A stretch of DNA of 64,000 bases from an uncultured Clostridia bacterium (GTDB lineage: Bacteria > Bacillota > Clostridia > Christensenellales > Aristaeellaceae). Shown in pieces: positions 24,978 to 33,524 of the stretch (within the stretch, counting starts at the first letter, position 1; every line of letters starts with the position of its first letter). The notes beneath the pieces were generated by a model. That model did no database searches, had not been told where the DNA came from, and saw nothing but the letters and a program-made list of their open reading frames with translations. The DNA lies in contig CALVKT010000022.1 of the NCBI GenBank assembly GCA_944333055.1, positions 1 to 64,000 of the forward strand, in the 5' to 3' direction. The position numbers and the translations under genes were made by a program.

Positions 24978-26126
24978 TCACTTTTCATCCTCTTTCTTCG
25001 GCTTCTTGCCCAGCAGGCCGCCTGTCATCTCGCTGACGTTGCGCCCGATCTTTTCGCCCATGGCCTTGCCGCCGCCCGTCTGCACCAGCGCAAAGACGAT
25101 CACGCCGACGATCACGATCACGGCCAATATCGCGATGCCGGACATCGAGCCCTTGTTCTTCTCGGATTCGGCAGCCTTTGCATCGGGTGCGGCCTCGGCT
25201 TTGGCGCTGCCGGTCTGCGTGCCGTAGAGCGCGGTGGAGACGACGTCGGCCATCATGTCCGTGGACTCAATCACGCGCTCCTTGCTGATGGTGTGCGTGC
25301 CGAACTCCAGCAGCATGGCGTTGGGCGAGAGATCCTGGTTGTAATTGCCCTTGCCGATGAAGATGTCCTTGATCAAGCCGGGGTATTGCTTGTCCGCGAC
25401 GGCCTTGAGCTCCTTGGCGAACGTCCGGTTGACGTCGCTGTTCTGGTTGCCGCGGCCCACCAGCAGTCGCACCTGCGAGGCCGCCTTGCCGTCGATGGTG
25501 GCGGCGTACTCACCGGCGTCCGGGATGCCGTCGCGGTGGATGTCGATGATCGCGTCCGGCCGATTTTGCAGCAGGCGTTCGGCGGTGCGCCGGCTCCTGC
25601 GGTACGCGCCGGAGTCGTGGGGCAGGTGCGTCGATTCGTCGAGGATCACGTCGATCCCTCTGGCCTGGAGCGCGTCGCGAAACTCTCGCGCCACGTCGTA
25701 GATGCCGCCCTGGCCCTCGATGCTCTGCGTGCCGTCGGAGGGGACGTAGCTCTCGTCGCTGTGGGTGACGTAGAGCGCGATCAGCTTGCGCGCGTCCGTG
25801 CTGTCGGACGCCGCCGCCACGGCGCCGTCCTGCGCCGCGAAGACGGCCTGCGCCTCGCCCGTCTCCAGCCAGGAGACGTCCGGCATGGCCTCCTCGCCGA
25901 TGCGCACCGCCGTGGCGGTCGTGCCCTGCACGGTGTCGATGCGGTAGAGGACATTGTCCGCGCTGATGTATTCGTCGCCCGCATATAGAGCGTGGGCAAT
26001 GGAAAACAGCGCGCCGCCGTCCTCGCCGGTCACGGTGAATACGGTGTCGTGCGCAGCTTCTTCCGCCAGTGAGCGGGGCGCGCCCAGCAGCAGGGCGAGC
26101 GCGAGCAAACAGACAGATCGTTTCAT
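24978..26126 (-). CDS. spoIIP: Stage II sporulation protein P
   Basis: A peptidoglycan amidase/endopeptidase that works with SpoIID and SpoIIM in septal thinning and engulfment. The 382-residue product has an N-terminal signal/anchor (VCLLALALLLGAPRSLA). The SpoIIP domain carries THSDESYVPSDG, a zinc-site-like IIDIHRDG, and LLEFGTHTIS near the end. Unusually, a hydrophobic segment IAILAVIVIVGVIVFALV lies near the C terminus, followed by a Lys-rich tail. The ATG at 26126 overlaps the stop of the DUF1614 gene (ATGA), so the two are coupled. Confidence 0.93.
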   Translation of the reverse strand: MKRSVCLLALALLLGAPRSLAEEAAHDTVFTVTGEDGGALFSIAHALYAGDEYISADNVLYRIDTVQGTTATAVRIGEEAMPDVSWLETGEAQAVFAAQDGAVAAASDSTDARKLIALYVTHSDESYVPSDGTQSIEGQGGIYDVAREFRDALQARGIDVILDESTHLPHDSGAYRRSRRTAERLLQNRPDAIIDIHRDGIPDAGEYAATIDGKAASQVRLLVGRGNQNSDVNRTFAKELKAVADKQYPGLIKDIFIGKGNYNQDLSPNAMLLEFGTHTISKERVIESTDMMADVVSTALYGTQTGSAKAEAAPDAKAAESEKNKGSMSGIAILAVIVIVGVIVFALVQTGGGKAMGEKIGRNVSEMTGGLLGKKPKKEDEK

Positions 26127-26776
26127 GCGCGGCGGCCCCCTTCGATGGCGCCGTCCTCGCCGGGCGCGTGGGCGCGGCCCGTCTGGATGCGCTCCATGAT
26201 CTCGCCCGTCAGCTCGCACAGGAGCACGGCCGTCACGCCGGCGAGCACGGTGGCGTCCAGCGCGCCCGCGCCGCCCAGGTAGAGCGTCTGGTCGATGCCG
26301 CGCATCCACAGCGACGCGCTGGAGATGATGTCCGCGAGCACGACGCCCAGCACGCCCGCGATGAACGCACTTCTTCGCGATCTGCCCAGCAGCCAGGCGA
26401 TCAGGCCGCCCGCGATGCCGTAGAGAAGCATGGGATCGACCATGGGCATCGCCAGCGGATCGGCGGGGAAGACGAGGGTCAGCGCGTAGATGGCCGCCGC
26501 GGTGAGGAGGGAGGCGACCAGCGCGCGCACGCGCTCCTTGGCCGTACCGGCGTGCAGGAAGAGATAGACGCACACGATGATGGGCACCAACGCGCCGCCG
26601 ATGTTGATTTCGATGAGCCCGAGCGGGATGTTGGGCAGAAAACCGCCGATGAAGATGGCTGCCACGCACAAGAGCGCCTGCCTGTCGGTGAGCGCCATGC
26701 GGTCCAGCACCCGATGCAGCGCGCCAAAGAGGATGAGCAGCCCCAACACGAGCAGCACGATCATGCCGATGGACAA
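26123..26776 (-). CDS. DUF1614-type integral membrane protein
   Basis: A protein of about 217 residues with roughly seven hydrophobic segments, including GMIVLLVLGLLILFGAL, LLCVAAIFIGGFLPNIPLGL, LVPIIVCVYLFL and AGVLGVVLADIISSASLW. The NIPLGLIEINIGGALVPI stretch and an L-Y-L-G-G-A-G-A-L-D motif fit the DUF1614 family of uncharacterised membrane proteins in Firmicutes. A TTG start at 26776 after GAGGGG is preferred; an ATG at 26764 is possible. Overlap with spoIIP suggests a sporulation-linked function, which is inference only. Confidence 0.78.
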   Translation of the reverse strand: MSIGMIVLLVLGLLILFGALHRVLDRMALTDRQALLCVAAIFIGGFLPNIPLGLIEINIGGALVPIIVCVYLFLHAGTAKERVRALVASLLTAAAIYALTLVFPADPLAMPMVDPMLLYGIAGGLIAWLLGRSRRSAFIAGVLGVVLADIISSASLWMRGIDQTLYLGGAGALDATVLAGVTAVLLCELTGEIMERIQTGRAHAPGEDGAIEGGRRA

Positions 26777-26889
26777 GGAAACCCCTCGCTTTCTGTTTTC
26801 GTATTCTGCGGCTATTCTCTGCATGCGCCGCACATTTTATCCCCGTGCGCGCATGCTTTGCGCGCCGCGCGGCAAGGATTTCAAAAGGA

Positions 26890-26918
26890 TTGCAAAAAAA
26901 GGAAATTTCCGTTATAAT
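26890..26918 (+). promoter_or_regulatory. Sigma-A promoter of the topoisomerase operon
   Basis: -35 TTGCAA (26890-26895), a 17-bp spacer, perfect -10 TATAAT (26913-26918). It lies about 35 bp before the parE start and is divergent from the DUF1614 gene. Confidence 0.82.
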
Positions 26919-26952
26919 GCAAAGCTGTATGACCACAAGGGAGGTTCTATCT

Positions 26953-28923
26953 ATGGCGAAAACGTATTCTGCCAGCATGCTCAAGGTGCTCGAAGGACTC
27001 GATGCGGTTCGGATGCGTCCGGGCATGTACATCGGCTCCACGGGCTCCCGCGGCTTGCACCACCTGCTCTGGGAGATCGTGGACAACGCGATCGACGAGG
27101 TGGCCAACGGCTATGCCAGGAGCATCCGCGTGGAGCTGCATCAGGACGGCAGCGCATCCGTCGAGGACGACGGGCGCGGCGTGCCGGTCGATATCCATCC
27201 GGAGCTGGGCATCACGGGCGTGGAGGTCATCTACACGCGCCTGCATGCCGGCGGCAAATTTGATCATCAGAATTACAATTATTCGGGCGGACTGCACGGC
27301 GTGGGCGCGTCGGTGGTCAACGCGCTCTCCAAATGGCTGGTCGTGGACAGCTACACGGGCGGCGGCCATTACCGCATGCGCTTTGAGAGCAATTACGATC
27401 CTGTCGAAAAGAAGATCGCGTCCGGCCGCGCGGTGACGCCGCTGGAGCGCGTGAGCGCCACGCGCCGCCACGGCACGCGCGTCACGTTCCTGCCCGACGG
27501 CGCCGTGTTTGAGGAGACGCGTTTCAACGCCGAAACCGTGCGCCGCCGCCTGCGCGAGCTGGCGTATCTCAACCGGGGGCTGGAGATCACGTTCATCGAC
27601 GAGCGGGAGAAGGAACCGGAGAAGCAGAAGACCGTCTTCCACTACGAGGGCGGCCTGGCGGACTACGTGCGCTACATCAACCGCGACAAGACGCCGCTCT
27701 ACGAGCACATCCTGCTGCTGGAGGGCATGCAGGACGACGTGCGCATCGCGCTGGCCATCCAGCACACGGACGACTACGCCGAGAGCATCTTCTCCTACGT
27801 CAACAACATCCCCACCGCCGAGGGCGGCACGCACGAGATGGGCTTTAAGGCCGGCTTCACCCGCGCGCTCAACGACTACGCGCGGCGCATCGGCGCACTC
27901 AAGGAGAAGGACAACAACCTGATGGGCGAGGACTACCGCGAGGGGATCACGGCCGTGTTGCTCACCTTCGTGCGCAACCCGCAGTTTGAAGGGCAGACCA
28001 AGGGCAAGCTCGGCAACACGGAGGTGCGCCCGGCGGTCGAGTCCTTCGTCTACGCGCGGATGACGGAGTACTTGCAGAACCTCAAGAATCAGGACGTCGC
28101 CCAGGCGATCGTGGACAAGGCGCTGCGCGCCAGCCGCGTGCGCGAGGCCGCGCGCAAGGCGAAGGAGGTCGCCCGCGCGAAGAATCAGCTGGAGGCCGCG
28201 CCGCTGGTGGGCAAGCTCTCCAGCTGCACCGGCAAGAAGCCGGAGCTCAACGAGATGTTCATCGTGGAGGGCGACTCGGCAGGCGGCAGCGCCAAGCAGG
28301 GCCGCGACCGCCGATTCCAGGCGATCCTGCCGATCCGCGGCAAGCCGCTCAACGTCGAAAAGAAGCGCATCAATCAGGTGCTGGCCAACGAGGAATTCCG
28401 CTCGATCATCACCGCGCTGGGCACGGGCATCGGCGAGGACTTTGACATCAGCACGCTCAAGTATCACAAGGTCATCATCCTCTCCGATGCCGATCAGGAC
28501 GGCGCGCACATCCGCGCGATCCTGCTCACGTTCTTCTATCGCTACATGCGCCCGCTGATCAACGAGGGGCACGTGTACATCGGCATGCCGCCGCTCTATC
28601 GCGTGGCCAAGGGCGAGAAGATCATCTACGCCTACGACGACAAGGAGCTGGCCAAGGCGACGGCCTCCGTCGGCCGCGGCTACACGGTGCAGCGCTACAA
28701 GGGCCTGGGCGAGATGGACCCCGCGCAGCTCTGGGAGACGACCATGAACCCCGAAAACCGCCAGCTCATGCAGGTGACGCTGGAGGATGTGACCGAGGCC
28801 GAGCGCCTGGTCACGCTGCTGATGGGCGACAAGGTCGAGCCCCGGCGCGATTACATCACGACGTACGCCGATTTTAACAAGGTCGATACGTTCCTCACGC
28901 AGGAAGGGAGGGCGAACGCGTAA
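26953..28923 (+). CDS. parE: Type IIA DNA topoisomerase subunit B (ParE/GyrB-like)
   Basis: The ATPase subunit of a type IIA topoisomerase. The 656-residue product has the GHKL motifs EIVDNAIDEVANGY, DDGRGVPVDIHP and GGLHGVGASVVNAL, a transducer domain, and the TOPRIM motifs EGDSAGGSAKQGRDRRFQA and DADQDGAHIRAILLTFFYR. The segment RPLINEGHVYIGMPPLYRV looks more like ParE than GyrB. The ATG at 26953 follows AAGGGAGG. The A subunit begins on the very next base after its stop, so they form one enzyme. Gyrase versus topoisomerase IV cannot be settled with full certainty without seeing the other gene pair. Confidence 0.9.
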   Translation: MAKTYSASMLKVLEGLDAVRMRPGMYIGSTGSRGLHHLLWEIVDNAIDEVANGYARSIRVELHQDGSASVEDDGRGVPVDIHPELGITGVEVIYTRLHAGGKFDHQNYNYSGGLHGVGASVVNALSKWLVVDSYTGGGHYRMRFESNYDPVEKKIASGRAVTPLERVSATRRHGTRVTFLPDGAVFEETRFNAETVRRRLRELAYLNRGLEITFIDEREKEPEKQKTVFHYEGGLADYVRYINRDKTPLYEHILLLEGMQDDVRIALAIQHTDDYAESIFSYVNNIPTAEGGTHEMGFKAGFTRALNDYARRIGALKEKDNNLMGEDYREGITAVLLTFVRNPQFEGQTKGKLGNTEVRPAVESFVYARMTEYLQNLKNQDVAQAIVDKALRASRVREAARKAKEVARAKNQLEAAPLVGKLSSCTGKKPELNEMFIVEGDSAGGSAKQGRDRRFQAILPIRGKPLNVEKKRINQVLANEEFRSIITALGTGIGEDFDISTLKYHKVIILSDADQDGAHIRAILLTFFYRYMRPLINEGHVYIGMPPLYRVAKGEKIIYAYDDKELAKATASVGRGYTVQRYKGLGEMDPAQLWETTMNPENRQLMQVTLEDVTEAERLVTLLMGDKVEPRRDYITTYADFNKVDTFLTQEGRANA

Positions 28924-31383
28924 ATGGCACGCAAAAAGACACCGGACACGACGGCGCAGCCCCCGCGCCATGAAATCATCCAGCGGCCGATGGAAGAGGT
29001 CATGCACATCTCGATGATCCCATACGCGGAGCACGTCATCCTTGAGCGCGCGCTGCCGCGCGTGGAGGACGGCCTCAAGCCCGTGCAGAGGCGCATCCTC
29101 TTCACGCTCAGCGAGCTGGGCGTCACGCCGGACAAGCCGCACAAGAAGTGCGCGCGCATCGTGGGCGACTGCCTGGGCAAGTATCACCCGCACGGCGACA
29201 GCTCCGTCTACGACGCGATGGTGCGCATGGCGCAGCCCTACAGCATGCGCGGCGTGCTGGTGGACGGCCACGGCAATTTCGGCTCCATCGACGGCGACAG
29301 CGCCGCCGCCATGCGATACACGGAGGCGCGCATGGCGCCGCTGGCGCTGGAGATGCTGCGCGACATCGACAAGGACACCGTGCCCTTCAGCCTGAACTTT
29401 GACGACTCGCTCAAGGAGCCGGACATGCTGCCCGCGCGCTATCCGAACCTGCTGGTCAACGGCGCGTCCGGCATCGCGGTCGGCCTGGCGACGAACATCC
29501 CGCCGCACAACCTCGGCGAGGCGATCGATGCGGCGATCCTGCTGATGGACAACCCCGATGCGAGCGTGCAGGACATCATGCGCGTCATGCCCGCGCCGGA
29601 CTTTCCCACCGGCGGCCGGCTCATCCGCAACGAGGAGATCGTACGCGCCTATGAGACGGGCCGGGGCAAGCTGACGCTGCGCGCCCATGTGCACATTGAG
29701 GACGGCAGCGCCGGGCGCAAGCTCATCGTCATCACCGAGGTGCCCTATCAGGTGCCCAAGGCGGCGATGCTCGAAAAGATCCTCAAGCTCAGCGAGGAGA
29801 AGAAGGCGCAGCTGGGCGGCATCTACGACATCCGGGACGAGTCCGACCGCACAGGCCTGCGCGCGGTCATCGAGCTCAAGCGCGACGTCGATCCCATGCA
29901 GATCCTCGCCGTGCTCTACAAATACTCCGACCTGCAGGTCACATTCGGCGTGAACATGGTCGCCATCGCACAGGGCCGCCCCATGCAGATGGGCGTCAAG
30001 GCGATGCTTTCCTATTATATCGACCACCAGAAGCGCGTCGTCACCCGCCGCACCCGGTATGAGCTGGAGCAGGCCCGCGCGCGCGAGCACATTCTGGCCG
30101 GTCTCATGGTCGCGGTCAACCACCTCGACGAGGTGATCGCGCTCATCCGCAAGAGCCGCAGCCCGAAGGAGGCCAAGGAACAGCTGATGAACCGCTTCGG
30201 CCTGACGGACGTGCAGGCGCAGGCGATTCTGGACATGCGCCTCCAGCGCCTGACGGGCCTTGAGATCGAGGCGCTTCGCCGCGAGTACGAGGCGATCCTC
30301 AAGACGATCAACCGCCTGGAGGGCATCCTCAAGAGCGAGAAGAAGCTCATCGCCGTCATCCGCACGGAGATGAACGAGATTCGCGAGCGCTTTGCCGACG
30401 CGCGCCGCACGGAGCTGGTGGAGGACGACGGCGCGCAGCTGCCGGAAGCGGATTTGAAGCCCGCCGCCGAGGACACGGCGATCCTGCGCCTGCGCGACGG
30501 TCAGCTGCGCCGCATGAGCCCGCGCCTGATCGACAAGTTCATCCAGCAGCCGGGCATGGCCGGGGAGGTCGTGCAGACGATTCAGACGGCGACGGACGAG
30601 TCGCTCTACATCTTCACCGACCGGGGCAACTGCTTCATGCTGGACGTCGCCAAGATCCCGGAGACGATGCGCCTCAAGGAGCGCGGCAGCCTGCTCACGG
30701 GTCTGATCGCGGGCCTGGAGGACGGCGAACGCGCCGTACAGATGCTCTGCGCCAGGAGCGAGGAGATGGGCAAGTTCGGCGAATTGCTCTTTGTCACGAA
30801 GAACGGACAGGTCAAGCGCACGGCTGCTGGCGAGTACGGCATCCGCCGCGCCCGCTTCGCCGCGATTTCCCTCAAGGGCGAGGATCGCGTGGCGGCCGTG
30901 CTGACGGTCGCGCCGGACGCGCGCGTGGATCTGCTGCTGGCCACGCGCCTGGGCATGAGCCTGCGCTTCAGGCTCAGCGAGGTCTCCACGATGGGCCGCG
31001 CGACGGCGGGCGTGCGCGGCATCGAACTCTCCGAGGGCGACGCGGTCTGCTGGGCGATGCTGCCCCAGCCGGGCGACATGCTGCTGCTCATCAGCGACCG
31101 CGGCTTTGGCAAGCGCATGATGGCCGACGACATCGACCGTCAAAAGCGCGCGACGAAGGGACAAAAGCTGCTGCCCATGACGAAATCGGGCGAGACCGGC
31201 ACGCAGCTCTCGGCGCTGCTGGATGTGACGCACGCCGGGCAGGTGCGCTTCGTGCAGAAGCAGGGGCATGTGACGGAGATGAACGTGACGGAGATCGGCG
31301 TGGAACGCCGCGCAGGCAAGGGACAGCTGCTGGTGAGCGTGCTGCTTGACGACGTGGTGACGGACGCCGGGATTGTATCGTAA
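28924..31383 (+). CDS. parC: Type IIA DNA topoisomerase subunit A (ParC/GyrA-like)
   Basis: The DNA-cleaving subunit, 819 residues. The winged-helix core contains [15 protein letters not shown] (the quinolone-determining region, with Ser and Asp at the usual sites) and catalytic Tyr132 in [12 protein letters not shown] long coiled-coil and exit gate follow, then a C-terminal beta-pinwheel with [17 protein letters not shown]. The first pinwheel blade, where gyrases carry the GyrA box QRRGGKG, reads [18 protein letters not shown] instead. The box is therefore absent, favouring a decatenating ParC role over gyrase. It starts directly after the parE stop. Confidence 0.9.
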   Translation: MARKKTPDTTAQPPRHEIIQRPMEEVMHISMIPYAEHVILERALPRVEDGLKPVQRRILFTLSELGVTPDKPHKKCARIVGDCLGKYHPHGDSSVYDAMVRMAQPYSMRGVLVDGHGNFGSIDGDSAAAMRYTEARMAPLALEMLRDIDKDTVPFSLNFDDSLKEPDMLPARYPNLLVNGASGIAVGLATNIPPHNLGEAIDAAILLMDNPDASVQDIMRVMPAPDFPTGGRLIRNEEIVRAYETGRGKLTLRAHVHIEDGSAGRKLIVITEVPYQVPKAAMLEKILKLSEEKKAQLGGIYDIRDESDRTGLRAVIELKRDVDPMQILAVLYKYSDLQVTFGVNMVAIAQGRPMQMGVKAMLSYYIDHQKRVVTRRTRYELEQARAREHILAGLMVAVNHLDEVIALIRKSRSPKEAKEQLMNRFGLTDVQAQAILDMRLQRLTGLEIEALRREYEAILKTINRLEGILKSEKKLIAVIRTEMNEIRERFADARRTELVEDDGAQLPEADLKPAAEDTAILRLRDGQLRRMSPRLIDKFIQQPGMAGEVVQTIQTATDESLYIFTDRGNCFMLDVAKIPETMRLKERGSLLTGLIAGLEDGERAVQMLCARSEEMGKFGELLFVTKNGQVKRTAAGEYGIRRARFAAISLKGEDRVAAVLTVAPDARVDLLLATRLGMSLRFRLSEVSTMGRATAGVRGIELSEGDAVCWAMLPQPGDMLLLISDRGFGKRMMADDIDRQKRATKGQKLLPMTKSGETGTQLSALLDVTHAGQVRFVQKQGHVTEMNVTEIGVERRAGKGQLLVSVLLDDVVTDAGIVS

Positions 31384-31551
31384 GGAGGGACCGATTGACC
31401 CGCTCAAATGAGGCAAAAATGTGAAACTTGATTTTTCATGGAAGAAAATGGCCGTTCGTATCGTCAAATCAGTAAGACCGGACAGAGCGTTCTAAACATC
31501 GCGCCCCGCTCATATACAATCTGCGAAGGAATGAGTGGAGGCGATGCGAAG

Positions 31552-32358
31552 ATGAACAAACTGCGCTTCGATTCGCCGAAGATCAGGCGGGCGCTGCCGG
31601 CGGCGGCGCTTGCGGCGCTGTGCGTGGCATATGTCTCCATGCAGGGCGCGCCCGCGCTGATGGCGGCGGTGACGACGCGCGAGCTTCCGGTGTATAACGT
31701 GGCCACGGAGGAGAAAGTGATCTCCATCAGCTTTGACGCTGCATGGGGGCGCGCCAATACAGAGGAAATCCTGAATATTCTGGATCGGTATGACGTCAAG
31801 ACCACGTTCTTTCTCGTCGGGTTCTGGGCGGAAAAACACCCGGATCTCGTGCAGGAGCTGATCGCCAGAGGGCATGAAATCGGCAATCACTCCGCGACGC
31901 ATCCGCACATGGCGCAGCTTTCAAAGGCGCAGATCCGGGAGGAGCTCAGGCGATGCTCCGACCTGGTGGCGTCCATCACCGGCAAGCCGACCACACTCTT
32001 TCGTCCGCCGTATGGCGAGTACAACGACGATGTGGTGCGCGTGAGCCGGGAGGAGGGCTATGCGTGCGTGCAGTGGAGCGTCGACTCGCTCGACTGGAAG
32101 AACCTGGGCACGCAGCACATGATTCGCCAGTGCACAAAGGACATCAGTCCCGGCGACATTGTGCTCTTTCACAACGACTCCAAGTACATTCTGGAGGCGC
32201 TGCCGCAGATTCTTGAATATTACACGCAAGCAGGATACAAGATAATTCCTGTATCGCAGCTGTTGCTTGAGGGCGAAACGTGGATTGATCACGCGGGCAA
32301 GCAGCACCTGTGTACGCCCACGCCGCAGCCCGCTGCCAGCGCAGCGCCGGATGCATGA
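31552..32358 (+). CDS. pdaB: PdaB-type polysaccharide deacetylase (sporulation)
   Basis: A 268-residue NodB-homology protein. An N-terminal membrane segment (about 13-35) is followed by VISISFDAAWGRANTEEIL. The SFDAAWG form of the first catalytic motif is characteristic of the PdaB/YlxY sporulation deacetylases. Further motifs are HEIGNHSATHPHM, LFRPPYGEYN, WSVDSLDWKN and ISPGDIVLFHND. It probably acts on spore-cortex or wall glycans outside the membrane. The ATG at 31552 lies ten bases after GGAGG (31537-31541). A possible -10 TACAAT at 31515 lacks a clear -35. Confidence 0.9.
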   Translation: MNKLRFDSPKIRRALPAAALAALCVAYVSMQGAPALMAAVTTRELPVYNVATEEKVISISFDAAWGRANTEEILNILDRYDVKTTFFLVGFWAEKHPDLVQELIARGHEIGNHSATHPHMAQLSKAQIREELRRCSDLVASITGKPTTLFRPPYGEYNDDVVRVSREEGYACVQWSVDSLDWKNLGTQHMIRQCTKDISPGDIVLFHNDSKYILEALPQILEYYTQAGYKIIPVSQLLLEGETWIDHAGKQHLCTPTPQPAASAAPDA

Positions 32359-32394
32359 ACGAACAGCCATCATGAAGATTAAGGAGGACGTACA

Positions 32395-33075
32395 ATGGAA
32401 AACGTCATTAACACACTGCACTTGAGCGGCAAGGTCATCGGGACGCCCGTCGTCGGCCACGAGGCCTTCGGCGAGAAATTCTACTATCTGACGCTGGGCG
32501 TGCCGCGCCTTTCCGGGGCGATGGACCACCTGCCGGTGACGCTCTCCGAGCGACTGCTGGACGGCGCCATGCTCGCCGACGGCGACACGCTGGCCATCGA
32601 GGGCCAAGTACGTTCCTACAACAAGATCATCGAGGGCGCGGGGCGGCTGCTGATCACGGCGTTTGCCCAGAAGATCGTGGAGAGCGACGAACGGGAGAAT
32701 CCCAACCAGATTCAGCTCACCGGCACGCTGTGCAAGACGCCGGCCTATCGCACCACGCCCTTTGGCCGCGAGATCGCGGACATGATGCTCGCCGTCAACC
32801 GCGCCTACGGCAAAAGCGATTACATCCCGTGCATCACATGGGGGCGCAGCGCGCGCTTTGCGGCAAAGCTCTCCGTGGGCGACAAAATTCAGCTCACCGG
32901 CCGCCTGCAGTCGCGCGCCTATCAAAAGCAGCTGCCCGACGGCACGGTGGTGGAGAAGACGGCCTACGAGGTCTCCGTCGGCCATCTGGAGCTGCTTAGC
33001 GAGCGCGGCGCGCCGGGCGACGCACCCGCGCACGGCATGAGCGACTTTCGAAGCAACGCCATCCTGCCGCAGTGA
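32395..33075 (+). CDS. Tandem OB-fold single-stranded DNA-binding protein
   Basis: A 226-residue protein with two SSB/PriB-like OB folds: about 1-98 (NTLHLSGKVIGTPVVGHEAF ... GRLLITAFAQKI) and about 104-200 (NQIQLTGTLCKTPAYRTTPF, ADMMLAVNRAY, YIPCITWGRSARFA, LTGRLQSRAYQK). The second half matches canonical bacterial SSB; the first is more divergent. It ends MSDFRSNAILPQ rather than the usual acidic D-D-I-P-F tip that recruits partner proteins. It is probably an accessory SSB and not the replicative SSB. An AAGGAGG lies before its ATG and a strong terminator follows. Confidence 0.88.
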   Translation: MENVINTLHLSGKVIGTPVVGHEAFGEKFYYLTLGVPRLSGAMDHLPVTLSERLLDGAMLADGDTLAIEGQVRSYNKIIEGAGRLLITAFAQKIVESDERENPNQIQLTGTLCKTPAYRTTPFGREIADMMLAVNRAYGKSDYIPCITWGRSARFAAKLSVGDKIQLTGRLQSRAYQKQLPDGTVVEKTAYEVSVGHLELLSERGAPGDAPAHGMSDFRSNAILPQ

Positions 33076-33112
33076 CGTGCAACGCGCCGCTGAAAAATCG
33101 GATACATGACAC

Positions 33113-33147
33113 AAAAAGGCGGACTGAGTCAAAGCCCGCCTTTTTTT
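33113..33147 (+). terminator. Terminator after the SSB-like gene
   Basis: Stem AAAAAGGCGG / CCGCCTTTTT (33113-33122, 33136-33145) with a T run continuing to 33147. Canonical intrinsic terminator. Confidence 0.93.
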
Positions 33148-33160
33148 CCTGCCGAAACTG

Positions 33161-33169
33161 TGCTATAAT
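33161..33169 (+). promoter_or_regulatory. Extended -10 promoter of yerC-pcrA-ligA
   Basis: TGCTATAAT is an extended -10 (TGnTATAAT, TATAAT at 33164-33169). The -35 position falls in the T run of the preceding terminator and has no consensus match, which is usual for extended -10 promoters. Confidence 0.78.
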
Positions 33170-33199
33170 AAAGCAAGCGAATGACATGTGGAGGTACAT

Positions 33200-33514
33200 A
33201 TGCTGGAAGAGCGCATGAACAACGAACAGATCGCCGAACTCGCCGACGCCATGCTGGCGCTTTCCAACCGGGAGGAAGCGTTTCTGTTCTTTGAGGATAT
33301 CTTTACGATCAAGGAGCTTCAGGCCGTCGCCCAGCGCCTGGCGGTTGCGCGCCTGCTCAAAAGGCGCGTGACCTATCAGGACATCGCCGAGCAGACCGGC
33401 GCGAGCACGGCGACCATCAGCCGCGTCAACCGCAGCCTGACCTACGGCGCGGGCGGGTATCAGATGGTGCTCGACCGCGTGACGCAGGAAGACGACGCCG
33501 ATTCGGCGCAATGA
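33200..33514 (+). CDS. yerC: YerC/TrpR-like regulator
   Basis: A 104-residue member of the YerC/YecD group of TrpR-superfamily repressors. Helices with LFFEDIFTIKELQAVAQRLA are followed by a helix-turn-helix, VTYQDIAEQTGASTATISRV, and NRSLTYGAGGYQMVL. The ligand and operators in Clostridia are unknown. The ATG at 33200 follows TGGAGGT. It is 11 bases upstream of pcrA, an arrangement (yerC-pcrA-ligA) also known from Bacillus. Confidence 0.92.
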   Translation: MLEERMNNEQIAELADAMLALSNREEAFLFFEDIFTIKELQAVAQRLAVARLLKRRVTYQDIAEQTGASTATISRVNRSLTYGAGGYQMVLDRVTQEDDADSAQ

Positions 33515-33524
33515 GGGTGCGGAC

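Noticed and set aside
26947-31467. A 1506-codon open frame on the minus strand opposite the parE/parC genes
   Set aside because: High GC content leaves few stop codons in antisense frames. Its translation is rich in Arg, His, Ala and Leu with no domain, and the opposite strand encodes two unmistakable topoisomerase subunits.
31490-31520. A sigma-E promoter for pdaB
   Set aside because: TATACAAT at 31513 fits the -10 fairly well, but no sequence at 13 to 15 bp upstream resembles KMATATT, so the site is not listed as a feature.
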